Shown here one piece after another: positions 1 to 8,409 of a DNA stretch of 64,000 nucleotides; the first letter of the stretch is position 1; every line of letters starts with the position of its first letter. The notes beneath the pieces were generated by a model. That model ran no database searches. It worked only from the letters and a program-made list of their open reading frames with translations, and had not been told where the DNA came from. Made by a program: the position numbers and the translations under genes. The DNA lies in NCBI RefSeq assembly GCF_026340305.1, contig NZ_JAPEPI010000001.1, forward strand, positions 1,488,001 to 1,552,000. Direction: 5' to 3'. Source of the DNA: Streptomyces sp. NBC_01381. GTDB taxonomy: Bacteria; Actinomycetota; Actinomycetes; Streptomycetales; Streptomycetaceae.

Positions 1-306
1 CTCGGCCTTGGCGGTCTCGCTGCCCTCGGCCAATGGTTCGCTCCTCTCGATCACCACTTCGGGCCTGCACAAGGTCGCGCATCGACCGGCCCGGAACGCA
101 TAGCCACCTGGCCGTCATCGGCCAGGCACTTCTAGCGGCGCGGTTGCGGCAGCCATGCTCTACGGGCCGTCGATGGTCAACTCGACTCCCGATCGCCGCC
201 AGGCCATCGGTACACCAGCAGCTTTCCGAGCACCCCGATATGTCCACGTCCAGCCCGTCGAGTGCTGAGCCTGACCCTCCTCATCAATCTTGACGGACCA
301 CCACAG
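1..306. other. Left edge, no supported gene
   Basis: No reading frame here has a recognisable product. The open frame at 33-293 on the plus strand encodes an Arg/Ser/Pro-rich low-complexity sequence, which is typical of a shadow frame in high-GC DNA. The minus-strand operon that starts near 9 kb appears to end at about 307. A gene cut by the left edge cannot be excluded. Confidence 0.4.
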
Positions 307-537
307 TCAGCCGAACGGTGACGGCCGACCATCCGCGAACGGCGGTGCGAACGCGACAGCAGGCCGACTAGTCAACTCCGCGAGACTGGTGGCTGCTTTC
401 TGCACGCTCTGCAGCTGCATGAACGCCTGGCGGGTGCTCTCACGATGCTGCTGACGGGCCCCTCTGGCGATACCAAAGAGGACGAACGCCACCACCGCAC
501 ACACCGCCACGACCAGCGTGCTCCAGCCGATACCCAC
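307..537 (-). CDS. Small single-pass membrane protein
   Basis: A 76-residue product. Residues about 5-25 form one hydrophobic helix (VVAVCAVVAFVLFGIA), followed by a basic stretch and an amphipathic tail, so the tail is probably cytoplasmic. The start is a GTG preceded by an AGGGG ribosome-binding site four bases upstream. It is the last gene of the minus-strand run that begins near 9 kb and follows the second 2H phosphoesterase after about 120 bases. The family was not recognised and no function is assigned. Confidence 0.5.
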   Translation of the reverse strand: MGIGWSTLVVAVCAVVAFVLFGIARGARQQHRESTRQAFMQLQSVQKAATSLAELTSRPAVAFAPPFADGRPSPFG

Positions 538-657
538 CGCACCCCTCTCATCGCAGACCCCCCATGCCCGCAGATTCGCACGGCAGGGCTCGGTCCCTCA
601 CGGTAGTGAGGTGTGATCGAGACAGCAGTCGATCCGAACGAATCCACGGTCTCGTCA

Positions 658-1371
658 TCAGATGCCCGATGCGCCAGATGATCGGCCGCTGTCCTCCACC
701 GGTCCCGCCGAATTGTTCTCAGGGTGCCGGGAACGCAGCCCAATCTCGGCAACCCTTTCCCACGACATCTGCCAGGCGGAGCGACCGTCCGGCAACTTGT
801 TGTGGTGGTAGGCGACATCGAGGACGTGCACGCGCGAGACCGTCCACGCAGCGTGCCGGGGAGTGATTGCACGCAGGGTGCTCTGAAGGGGATCGCTGTC
901 CGCGGCGTCATAGGAGTACCCGATGGACGCGTGCGGACGACCCGTCTCATACAAGACTGCGGACGGACCTCGAGCGTCCAGGAGGGCCTTCCACACCAGG
1001 CCCTGGAGACCATCCAACTCGTCGTTGGGGAAGACATCCAGGACGGCACCGGCTTTGTTGGCGATGGGCGGACCGCACATGACTCGGAAGGCTGGGATGC
1101 CGGCCAGTTCCTTCCGGAGGGCGGCCACGAAGACGACGGTGTCCTGCTGGCTCATCTGGTCCGCAGGAACCGAGGTGTCCATCGCGATCGTGATATGCAG
1201 CAGGTCATCGCGCTGAAGGTCGATTGGGTACGACGCCATTGAAGAACGGCACGCCTCGACCAGAGCCAGCAACTCGGTGTCGGTGTTGCTCTCCGGAAGC
1301 GCGTATACGTGCCTGACCCGCATTCCGTCCCTCCACTGACGGGACTGGAACGAGGGAGTCCATTTCTTCAC
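658..1371 (-). CDS. 2H phosphoesterase (2'-5' RNA ligase-like)
   Basis: A 237-residue protein with the two signature motifs of the 2H phosphoesterase superfamily, HITIAM (about residue 58) and HASIGYS (about residue 148). The two histidines act on 2',3'-cyclic or 2'-5' phosphodiester bonds in RNA or nucleotides in characterised members. The substrate here is unknown. The GTG start at 1371 is supported by GGAG four bases upstream; an internal ATG at 1323 is less well supported. The upstream gene encodes a second, divergent 2H protein, so the operon has a tandem pair. The last 30 residues are polar and probably disordered. The fold call is firm and the substrate is open. Confidence 0.8.
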   Translation of the reverse strand: MKKWTPSFQSRQWRDGMRVRHVYALPESNTDTELLALVEACRSSMASYPIDLQRDDLLHITIAMDTSVPADQMSQQDTVVFVAALRKELAGIPAFRVMCGPPIANKAGAVLDVFPNDELDGLQGLVWKALLDARGPSAVLYETGRPHASIGYSYDAADSDPLQSTLRAITPRHAAWTVSRVHVLDVAYHHNKLPDGRSAWQMSWERVAEIGLRSRHPENNSAGPVEDSGRSSGASGI

Positions 1372-1528
1372 GAGTCTCCTTCTCTTTTCAGGCGTGATGG
1401 GCGACTAGCGGCACTGGGCGATCACGGGCATTCGGGTCGAGTTGTTGAAACCGAGACGGGCTCCCGCTGCAGCGATCTCCGGTTGCCGGACCAACAGCGT
1501 CTCCGTATCAGCGGCTTCGGGCATCGCT

Positions 1529-2209
1529 CTAGTCGGTGGCGCCACAAGCCAGGCGGAGTTCGTGGACCGGCTGGAACGTGTACGTGTTCCGGTCCGGGAC
1601 CTGCCGCTCCCACACCAGCCACACCGAAGAGACGAGGGCGGAGGTGCGGATGCCCGGCCGGATGGCTTTCCCTAGATCTGAGGCCAGCTGATCTGAACGA
1701 GCAGCCAGTTCCGGGGTGTCGGTGTCCTGGATGCCATACCCGCACGACATGTGACTCCAGAAATGCTCCTCCTCGGGCGGGAGATCCATGCCAGCGGCGA
1801 ACAGCCCACGGCGGACCCGGCGGTTGAGGAGCGCCGGACCCTCCTCCGGCCATATCTCGACGATCCCAGCGGACCCCGATGCCCTCGCCGGACCGATCTC
1901 AATACGGAACGGCTCCAGATCCGCCAGCTCACTCTGGACTGCGACCGCAGCCTTCTCAAGCTGCGTGCCGTCCACCCGTACACCTGCCGTGTTCAAGGGC
2001 CTGATGGACTGGATCGTCATATGTAGGTCCTCCGGCGCGATCGGGGCGATCACGTCCGGGTAGCGGGCTACGACCTCGCTTAGCCGGGCGAAGTAGTCGA
2101 GGACCTGGGGCTCGGACTGCGGCAGCCACAGGACGTGCGGTTTGGCCCACTCCTCATCTGGGGCGTCCGGCGAAGCCCAAAGGCGCCCGGTGTGCATGAA
2201 CTTCCGCAT
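1529..2209 (-). CDS. 2H phosphoesterase, second copy
   Basis: A 226-residue protein with paired HMTIQS and HMSCGY motifs, the two H-x-T/S signatures of 2H phosphoesterases. The open frame extends to 2587, but the start at 2209 (Met-Arg-Lys-Phe) is preferred because AGGG lies about eight bases upstream and the longer frame overlaps the kinase-like gene. It shares layout with its downstream neighbour at 658-1371, but the two differ outside the motifs, so this is an old duplication or two independently acquired paralogues. A cytoplasmic role on RNA ends or cyclic nucleotides is inferred from the family only. Confidence 0.78.
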   Translation of the reverse strand: MRKFMHTGRLWASPDAPDEEWAKPHVLWLPQSEPQVLDYFARLSEVVARYPDVIAPIAPEDLHMTIQSIRPLNTAGVRVDGTQLEKAAVAVQSELADLEPFRIEIGPARASGSAGIVEIWPEEGPALLNRRVRRGLFAAGMDLPPEEEHFWSHMSCGYGIQDTDTPELAARSDQLASDLGKAIRPGIRTSALVSSVWLVWERQVPDRNTYTFQPVHELRLACGATD

Positions 2210-2288
2210 AGGAATCCCTTTTAGTCTCTCTGCTGAGTTCGGCCGACCTGTTGTCAGGGTGTTGCACGGATGCGCAGTGCCTCCTGCA

Positions 2289-3290
2289 TCAAGTTCCCTC
2301 CTCACGACACTCATTGGCCGTACCCAGAGGCGAGGTGACACCTTCGCGGTCCGGCATGGCGGCACAGTCTCGTGCGGATGATCGGCCGCGGATGGCGTCG
2401 CGGAGAGCAGCGGTGGCCCCGGAGAGAGCGTCGCCGTCACGCAGCACCACCGCGTGGTGCAGGTCTTCTGCCGCGGTGAGGACTGCGGCGGCATCGAGTA
2501 CGAGCAGTTCGTTGTGATCGAGGGTGCGTCCGTACCCGGCGAAGAACATGTCGGCCAGATGCGGCTGCGTGGCCCAAAGATGTGCACAGCGAGCGAAGTC
2601 CACTACAGCAGGGAGGACTTGAGCTTGGCCAAGGTTGGTCAAGGACAACGTCTGGCCCTGGATGTTCCACCGCCACGAAGCGGGGCCGAAGGTGCCGTGG
2701 CAGAACGCCACAGGCAGATCCTGGACGTGGGTGAGCAGCCTGTCGCCGCTGCTGCGTACGGCCTCGGCTTCCTCCAGGCTCAGCCACGCAGTGGTGCGGT
2801 CGACCAGGCGGACGACGTGCTTGACGTAGTGGGTGAGATGCCGGGCGGCCTGTGCACGAGCGTCGCCCACATGCTCCGCGCTGTCGTGCAGGACAGCCAG
2901 CAGGCGGCCGGCATCCTCATGGACGCGCGGCAACACATGCAGGGACGCCTCGCCGTCGACAGGCCTGCCGCGGGGATGCGTGGTCAGCAGCGCGCGCAGC
3001 CTCGGCTCGGAGGCGATCAAGCGCGGCCCGTGGGCAGGGCCAAGGCGGTGTATCGCTGCCCGGTAGGCCTGGACCTCCCGACGGAAGTCCAGATCATTGC
3101 GTACGACACGGATGTCGATCAGGCCCTGGGGCACCGACACCCGCCATGCCTTTGCTCCGCAGAGCTCCGCGGGCAGCGGCCAGGGCCTGATCGACCCGAG
3201 GCGAGCCCGGGCCCATTCGCCGACCTGCGCCGAGAGAGGGAGCAGTGGTGCTGAGGCCTGACGGGTGCGCGGTGCAGGATGCGGGTTCAT
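2289..3290 (-). CDS. APH-fold protein with degenerate active site
   Basis: A 333-residue protein that aligns by pattern with aminoglycoside/choline phosphotransferases, including an N-lobe and a C-lobe 'CHG' strand. The catalytic HGD is HGT here, the metal-binding Asn after it is Ser, and the DFG-equivalent Asp region reads TNLGQ. It therefore looks like a pseudokinase or substrate-binding relative. The ATG at 3290 overlaps the TGA of the upstream ABC transporter gene (ATGA), which indicates translational coupling. It lies in the same operon as two other APH-fold genes (6.4-8.4 kb). A longer start upstream would overlap the transporter and is less likely. Confidence 0.65.
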   Translation of the reverse strand: MNPHPAPRTRQASAPLLPLSAQVGEWARARLGSIRPWPLPAELCGAKAWRVSVPQGLIDIRVVRNDLDFRREVQAYRAAIHRLGPAHGPRLIASEPRLRALLTTHPRGRPVDGEASLHVLPRVHEDAGRLLAVLHDSAEHVGDARAQAARHLTHYVKHVVRLVDRTTAWLSLEEAEAVRSSGDRLLTHVQDLPVAFCHGTFGPASWRWNIQGQTLSLTNLGQAQVLPAVVDFARCAHLWATQPHLADMFFAGYGRTLDHNELLVLDAAAVLTAAEDLHHAVVLRDGDALSGATAALRDAIRGRSSARDCAAMPDREGVTSPLGTANECREEGT

Positions 3291-5320
3291 GAGGCTTTGG
3301 CCGACGAAGGGGTGTCGGACCGGGATGAGCGAGGCGTGGGCACTACCCCTCCGCTGCAACTCCGCTCACTTCCAAACTGGCTCGCCTGAAGGTCGTACAG
3401 CTCCGCGAACAGTGATCCGTCCTGAGCGAGGAGTTCGCCGGGGCTACCGGACTCGACGAGACGGCCGTCGTCGAGGACGTGGACGAGGTCGGCATGCCGT
3501 ACGGAGGCGAGCCGGTGGGTGATCAGCACGATGGTCTGTCCGGAATCCGCCAGGGCCCGGATACGGTCGAAGACCTCCAGTTCTGCCCGAGCGTCCAGCG
3601 CGGCCGTGGGTTCATCCACGATCAGTAGCTCGCCGTCCCTCCGGGCTGCTCTGGCGATTCCTACCCGCTGCCACTGTCCGCCGGAGAGCTCTGCGCTGCC
3701 GCGGAACCCTCGCCCGAGAAGCGTGTCGAGTCCCCTCGGCAGCTTGGCGATCACGTCCTGGGCGCCAGCCTGCTCGATAGCCGCCTGAAGCCGGTCATCG
3801 TCCATGGGGAGATCGGGGCGGCCGATGCCGACATTGACCCGGGCGGTAAAGACCCACCGCACGAAGTCTTGCGCCACCATCGCGACCCTGGAGGCGAGTT
3901 GCTCACGTGAGGCGTGCGCACCGTCCACGTCATCCCACATGATCCGGCCGGAGGTCGGCTGGTACAGGCCCGCGAGGAGCTTCACCAGCGTGGTCTTGCC
4001 GGCGCCGTTGACTCCGACGAGCGCGACGATCCGTCCGGAAGGGATGGACAGCGACACGTCCTTCAGGGCTAGTTCACCCTCGTCGTTCTGCCCGGGGTAG
4101 GTGAACGACACGTTCTCGAAGCGGATATCACGCACCTGTTCAGGGAGATCCACGCCACCGGACGGGATAGACAGCCGGTCGGCCTCGGTGATGAGCCGCT
4201 GCAGGTCGGCCACGTAAAGGACTTCGCTGTTCAGGGAATTGAGCTGATTGACCACCGTCGTCAGACTCGCCGCCCCCGTGCGGATGCCGATGATCGCGGT
4301 GCCCGCCACGGCCAGGTCCATGACGCCGAACCACAACAAAGCGAACAGAGTGCCGTAGGCGGCCGCGGTGGCCAGCCCGGTCCAAGCCGAGGCGATGAGC
4401 ACAGTGTGCCCCTCCTGCCGGGCCACACGCTCCTTCTCTGCCTCGGCTGCCTCCGACATGCCGCGGAAGTGCTCCAACAGGAACGGGCCGACCCGATGCA
4501 CCCTGATCTCGGGCGCAGCCTTCGGATCAATGATCATCTGGGAGATCCGCTGGCAGGCACGTGAATGCTGGACCCAGGCCTGCCAGAGGCGGTAGCGGCG
4601 CCGGGCGGTGACCAGAGCAGACCAGCCGCTGGGCAGCGCCATCAGCACGAGCATGGGCATCAAGGCCCAGTGCAGCAGGGTGAGTACACCGAGTGCGGCC
4701 ACGAAACCGAGAAGGGCGTTGATGACCTGGGTGCCCATGCGGATGGAATAGCGGGCAGCCATCGCCCCGTGCTGAGCGGAGTCCAGGAGGCGGTGGAAGT
4801 TGTCGTCCTCGATCGCCGACAACTCCACCTGGCAGGCCCGCTCCAGGTAGGTCTCCGTTGCCCGTCGCTCCACCTTGGGTTCGAGACGGCCGGTCATATA
4901 GGTGGACCGGGACCGGCACAGGGACGCCACCATCATGGACAACGCGACCACCACGAGCGCCGGAGCAGCGGCCCGGGCCCGCTCCTGCAAAGTAGCGATA
5001 GTCATCACGTGCGCCAGCGCCGCGTTGACCGCGAGCAGGGTGACCATCCGGGCGATGCCCTGACCGAGTTCCGCGCCGATCAGCTGTCGGGTCGCGGCGC
5101 GGTCTGCGTCCCAGGCCAGCCGGAGCACGGTCGCCAACTGTGTGGGCAGCTGCTTGACCATGCTCGTGAAGTCGATGTTCATCCGGGCTTCTTCGTGCCG
5201 GGACCAGCCCTGGTCGTAGCGCAGCGGTCCGCCGAACAGCAATTTCTCGGAGTCCGATACGACCGGCTCTTCGTCGTTCTCTTCCGCCGCCTTGTTGGCG
5301 CGTTTGCTTCGCCAAGTCAC
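3287..5320 (-). CDS. ABC transporter, fused permease-ATPase
   Basis: A 677-residue half-transporter. Residues about 60-370 form the transmembrane domain with hydrophobic helices near 90-135, 195-235 and 305-350. Residues about 395-640 form the nucleotide-binding domain with Walker A GVNGAGKTT (436-444), signature LSGGQ (545-549), Walker B LLIVDE (565-570) and an H-loop ITHR. This layout is that of ABC-B/C type exporters acting as homodimers in the membrane. The N-terminal 45 residues are charged and cytoplasmic. The GTG start overlaps the upstream stop and the end overlaps the next start, so it is coupled on both sides. The cargo is unknown; the context of kinases and phosphoesterases suggests export of a small modified metabolite. 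Confidence 0.9.
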   Translation of the reverse strand: MTWRSKRANKAAEENDEEPVVSDSEKLLFGGPLRYDQGWSRHEEARMNIDFTSMVKQLPTQLATVLRLAWDADRAATRQLIGAELGQGIARMVTLLAVNAALAHVMTIATLQERARAAAPALVVVALSMMVASLCRSRSTYMTGRLEPKVERRATETYLERACQVELSAIEDDNFHRLLDSAQHGAMAARYSIRMGTQVINALLGFVAALGVLTLLHWALMPMLVLMALPSGWSALVTARRRYRLWQAWVQHSRACQRISQMIIDPKAAPEIRVHRVGPFLLEHFRGMSEAAEAEKERVARQEGHTVLIASAWTGLATAAAYGTLFALLWFGVMDLAVAGTAIIGIRTGAASLTTVVNQLNSLNSEVLYVADLQRLITEADRLSIPSGGVDLPEQVRDIRFENVSFTYPGQNDEGELALKDVSLSIPSGRIVALVGVNGAGKTTLVKLLAGLYQPTSGRIMWDDVDGAHASREQLASRVAMVAQDFVRWVFTARVNVGIGRPDLPMDDDRLQAAIEQAGAQDVIAKLPRGLDTLLGRGFRGSAELSGGQWQRVGIARAARRDGELLIVDEPTAALDARAELEVFDRIRALADSGQTIVLITHRLASVRHADLVHVLDDGRLVESGSPGELLAQDGSLFAELYDLQASQFGSERSCSGGVVPTPRSSRSDTPSSAKAS

Positions 5321-5673
5321 AGGCAGATCCCGTCTTGCGGGCTCTCGACGACGGGCGACTTAGTGGCGACGGCGTACCCCCAGAGATCCCGGGCTGCGCG
5401 AGCGGCTGCGTCCGCTTGCCGGTGGGCCTCGGGACCCCAGCCGAAGAGATCGACGGCATGGTGCGGGTCGGCCAGGAGCCTGAGCAAGGTCTGCCCACTG
5501 GCAGGGGCGGGACGGGCTGGGCCGATACGAGTGACGGGTGCAGCCAGGCGTACCCGTACGTAGGGGCCCGTGCCGCCGTACACCTCTGCTTCGGCGTCGT
5601 ACACATACCCGAGGTAGTGCGCCGGGCCGAGCATGGGGGCCGTAGCTGAGTGGGGACGGTGGGCCTGGTGCAC
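5317..5673 (-). CDS. Conserved-looking small protein, unknown
   Basis: A 118-residue protein with no motif that I recognise. The centre (GYVYDAEAEVYGG) is beta-rich and the C-terminal half is helical and Ala-rich. The GTG start has an AAGGAG site six bases upstream. The stop overlaps the start of the ABC transporter gene (GTGA). It lies between an exonuclease and the transporter in a coupled operon, so it is probably a partner of one of them. Confidence 0.6.
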   Translation of the reverse strand: MHQAHRPHSATAPMLGPAHYLGYVYDAEAEVYGGTGPYVRVRLAAPVTRIGPARPAPASGQTLLRLLADPHHAVDLFGWGPEAHRQADAAARAARDLWGYAVATKSPVVESPQDGICL

Positions 5674-5697
5674 GGGCTGCTCCTTCGGACGTGGACG

Positions 5698-6366
5698 TCA
5701 GGACAGTTCGAGTTGGGTGGGTGCGATCGCGCGGGGCTGCAGGCCGGCGATCCGTACGAGGTCGGCGAGGCTGGTGATGTGGTGGCAGCGGGAGGCCTCG
5801 GTAAGCAAGTGGCGGAACAGGCTCGCGGTGACCATGACGTCGTCCATCGCCCGGTGACGATGCGCTGGTTGAGGAATCCCGCAGTGAGACAGAAGGGCGT
5901 CCAGGGAGTACGAGGAGAGACCGGGGAAGATCGTCCGCCCCAGGAGCCGGGTGCACACCAGCCGCGTGTATGCCAGGCGCGGGCAGGCCTCGCGGTAGCG
6001 GTACACGAATCCGGCTTCGACTGGTGCATGGTGGGCGACCAGAAGTTTCGGCCGTCCCGGCAATGCGTCGTCCAGCGCATGCAGCACTGTGGCGGCTCGC
6101 GGCGCGGCGGCAACATCTGCGGCTGTGATACCGGTCTGTGCCACATCCCGCTCGGTGACCGGAGCGTGGGCTGGTGGATTGATCAAGGACTGGAATGAGA
6201 AGCCACTGTGGACGGGACCTTTGCCTGGCTCGTAGTGCAGCCCCAGCGCGGCTACTTCGATCGGCTCCGGAGAGTGACCTTTGGGTGTGGTGCCCTCAAA
6301 GTCGATGACCACGAAGTGGGTCTCCTTGAAGGCTGGATCGTCCGCCAGTCGACGGCTGCCGGACAT
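5698..6366 (-). CDS. DEDDh 3'-5' exonuclease (DnaQ-like)
   Basis: A protein of about 222 residues with the exonuclease I motif VVIDFEGT (Asp22, Glu24), a motif II region LLVAHHAPVEAGF and a motif III HRHRAMDD with the His and final Asp of DEDDh enzymes. Motif II is unusual because the canonical His-Asn-x2-Phe-Asp is changed to HHAPVEAGF. The family removes 3' nucleotides from DNA or RNA. The chosen ATG at 6366 follows GAGGAG; upstream starts at 6378 and 6396 are possible and would overlap the preceding kinase-like gene. An exonuclease inside a kinase/exporter operon is odd for a metabolite pathway. Confidence 0.78.
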   Translation of the reverse strand: MSGSRRLADDPAFKETHFVVIDFEGTTPKGHSPEPIEVAALGLHYEPGKGPVHSGFSFQSLINPPAHAPVTERDVAQTGITAADVAAAPRAATVLHALDDALPGRPKLLVAHHAPVEAGFVYRYREACPRLAYTRLVCTRLLGRTIFPGLSSYSLDALLSHCGIPQPAHRHRAMDDVMVTASLFRHLLTEASRCHHITSLADLVRIAGLQPRAIAPTQLELS

Positions 6367-6382
6367 GGCTCTCCTCATCACC

Positions 6383-7423
6383 TCACCGCCCCCCATTGGT
6401 GGCGGCGAGTGTGGGCTCGAGGTCGTCGAGATTCGTCAGGAGGCGCCGGATAGCGAGCTGCTGGTCCATCCAGTGCTGCTGCAGCCTGGTTCGTTCTTCG
6501 TCGGGCAGTGCGTACTCGGCGGTGGTCGCGCCGTAGAAGCTGAAGAGCATGTGCAGCAGCGCGATCCGCGCGGTGGCCTGTATCTGGGGGTGGGGGAGGC
6601 TCGGATTCTGTGACCGGTAGGCCTGGATCATGCGCACGGCGCACTGCACCCACTGGGATCCGTCTGCAACGGTCCGCGGATCGAACGCGGCACGCCCCAA
6701 CTCCCAGCCACAGATGGCGGTCTCCGCGCGAAAGCCGACGAGCGCGGTGATTTTGCCGGCCTGTGTGAGGACGTTCGTGGGGGTGACGTCGGCGTGCAGG
6801 GCCTGTTCGACCAGGTCGTGGGGGAGGCTGGCACGCAGCGATCGGGTATAGCGCCGCAGATCCTCGCGCCGCTGCTCAAGGTCTTGGCGCACCTGCGGCA
6901 GGTGTGGCTCGTGCTGCCGGACTGCGCCCTTGAGGGCGCGGTTACAGCGGGCGACGCCTTCTTCCACGCTGCGGGTATGCCACCGGGCGGGGCGACGCCA
7001 TTTGAGCAGAGGGTAGGCGGCGAGGACACGGTGCATCTTGCCGAGGAGTAGTCCGAGTTGTTCGGCCCCATCGACGGTCATGGGCTTGGTGGAGGCGCTG
7101 CCCGGTGCTTCGTCGGTGACGGCCCAGGCGCGGCCTCCTTCTACTGCGAACAGGCGGCCGTTGTTGATGGTCCAGACCCGAGGCACAGGCAGGTCCGCAG
7201 CCCGGCAGTACTCGGACATGTCCCATACGGTGCGCAGGTGTTGTATGTCGTCTGGGGTGAGGGAGCTGTACTCCTTGATGCGCAGGCGCAGGCCATCGTC
7301 GGATTCGGCCCGCCAACTGACGGTGTCCGTGCCCTTATGGACTGGTACAGCGGATCTGAGGGACAGGCCGTAGTGCCCGGCGAGGATCTCGCTGAGCATC
7401 TCTTGGGCCGATTCTTCATGCAC
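6383..7423 (-). CDS. APH-fold kinase-like protein lacking the second Mg-binding Asp
   Basis: A protein of about 346 residues. The catalytic loop LHADVTPTN matches the H-x-D-x4-N of aminoglycoside phosphotransferases, and a VAID-like N-lobe lysine region (LRLRIKEY) is present. The following strand is ALVGF where the family has I/V-D-F, so the DFG-type metal ligand is missing. It could be inactive or use another residue. The start is given as GTG 7423 (AGGCGG about seven bases upstream); ATG 7462 is also in frame but has no clear binding site. The stop lies within the start region of the exonuclease gene, so the two are coupled. Confidence 0.7.
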   Translation of the reverse strand: MHEESAQEMLSEILAGHYGLSLRSAVPVHKGTDTVSWRAESDDGLRLRIKEYSSLTPDDIQHLRTVWDMSEYCRAADLPVPRVWTINNGRLFAVEGGRAWAVTDEAPGSASTKPMTVDGAEQLGLLLGKMHRVLAAYPLLKWRRPARWHTRSVEEGVARCNRALKGAVRQHEPHLPQVRQDLEQRREDLRRYTRSLRASLPHDLVEQALHADVTPTNVLTQAGKITALVGFRAETAICGWELGRAAFDPRTVADGSQWVQCAVRMIQAYRSQNPSLPHPQIQATARIALLHMLFSFYGATTAEYALPDEERTRLQQHWMDQQLAIRRLLTNLDDLEPTLAATNGGR

Positions 7424-7519
7424 GATGCTGCCGCCTGACCATGGGCAGTTGTGCCACGGCATTGCGATCTGTCGGCTGGCTGGTGTGCATCCATTCCGGG
7501 TCTGTGGGGCTGGAGACGG

Positions 7520-8401
7520 TCATGCTCGGCGCCCTCTCAACACCTGCTGGATGTGCTCCGTCCGCAGGTTCTCGATCATGGTGTGGGCTTCATCGACGAG
7601 GCCGAGGTCACGGTGGTCGACGCCCCACCGCAAGCAATCAAGGGCGTCCACGACGGCATACGCCGCACGCGCATACAACTCCTGCGGCGTGAGGGGACGC
7701 GAGTAGCCGATGTAGAAGGCGGCAGCAAGATCGGGGCGGTGGTGCAGGACCCGGTAGTGAAGCCGGCTCAGGTCCTTCCCGGTGGCGGGAGCCCATTCGG
7801 TTCGCTCGAAGTCGATGATCCGCAGCCGCTGTTCGCTCGCGTCCCACAGCCAGTTCTTCGGCATGAAGTCGCCATGGCACAGGACCTGCCTCCCGGGCGC
7901 CGGTGGCTGCTCGGCGAGAGCGTGCAGCAGTGTCAGCACGTCCGACGGGACGAGGCCACCAGCGCCGTCCAGCCGCTTGCTCAGGACGCTGTCCCAGGCT
8001 GGAGCGTCGACTGGTTGAGGCCGCTCGCTCTCCACGGCGTGCAGCCGGGCCAGGAGCTGTCCGGCTTGACGGTAGGCCTCACGTTCCTGCTCGGCCGGCA
8101 GGCGAAGGGTGTCGAGGCTGACACCAGGCACCCCGGTGACCACGATGGTCCGCTCGGTCGAGTCCGCCGCTGCCAGAGAGGGCGCGCGGCCCGCGCCCAG
8201 AGTGGCAGTCCACTTCTCGTACGCGTCGACTTCACGGCGATGGAGCTTCGGGCCGACGTGTTGCTTGACGAACCACCGGTGCCCGTCGGCTCCTTGAACC
8301 TCCCACACAGAGGGCCGCATGTCGCTTGGCCTGGAGTGTTCCGTGATGACGGTGTACTCGTCGGTCACCGTTGCCATCAGGCTGTGGAGGTTCATCGGCA
8401 T
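7520..8401 (-). CDS. APH-family phosphotransferase, intact
   Basis: A 293-residue kinase with the full set of APH motifs: an N-lobe lysine (RWFVKQH), catalytic loop CHGDFMPKN and metal site IIDFE. It should phosphorylate a hydroxyl of a small molecule using ATP or GTP. The substrate is not predictable, since the family covers aminoglycosides, homoserine, choline, fructosamine and macrolides. The ATG at 8401 sits eight bases after the stop of the LuxR-type gene. It is the only catalytically intact member of three APH-fold genes in this operon. Confidence 0.82.
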   Translation of the reverse strand: MPMNLHSLMATVTDEYTVITEHSRPSDMRPSVWEVQGADGHRWFVKQHVGPKLHRREVDAYEKWTATLGAGRAPSLAAADSTERTIVVTGVPGVSLDTLRLPAEQEREAYRQAGQLLARLHAVESERPQPVDAPAWDSVLSKRLDGAGGLVPSDVLTLLHALAEQPPAPGRQVLCHGDFMPKNWLWDASEQRLRIIDFERTEWAPATGKDLSRLHYRVLHHRPDLAAAFYIGYSRPLTPQELYARAAYAVVDALDCLRWGVDHRDLGLVDEAHTMIENLRTEHIQQVLRGRRA

Positions 8402-8409
8402 CGTGCTCA

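Noticed and set aside
2454..3254. 266-codon plus-strand open frame
   Set aside because: It lies entirely antisense to the degenerate APH-fold gene and carries no motif.
4527..6146. 539-codon minus-strand open frame across the transporter, small-gene and exonuclease region
   Set aside because: It spans three genes that have motifs in other frames and its product is Pro/Arg/Thr-rich.
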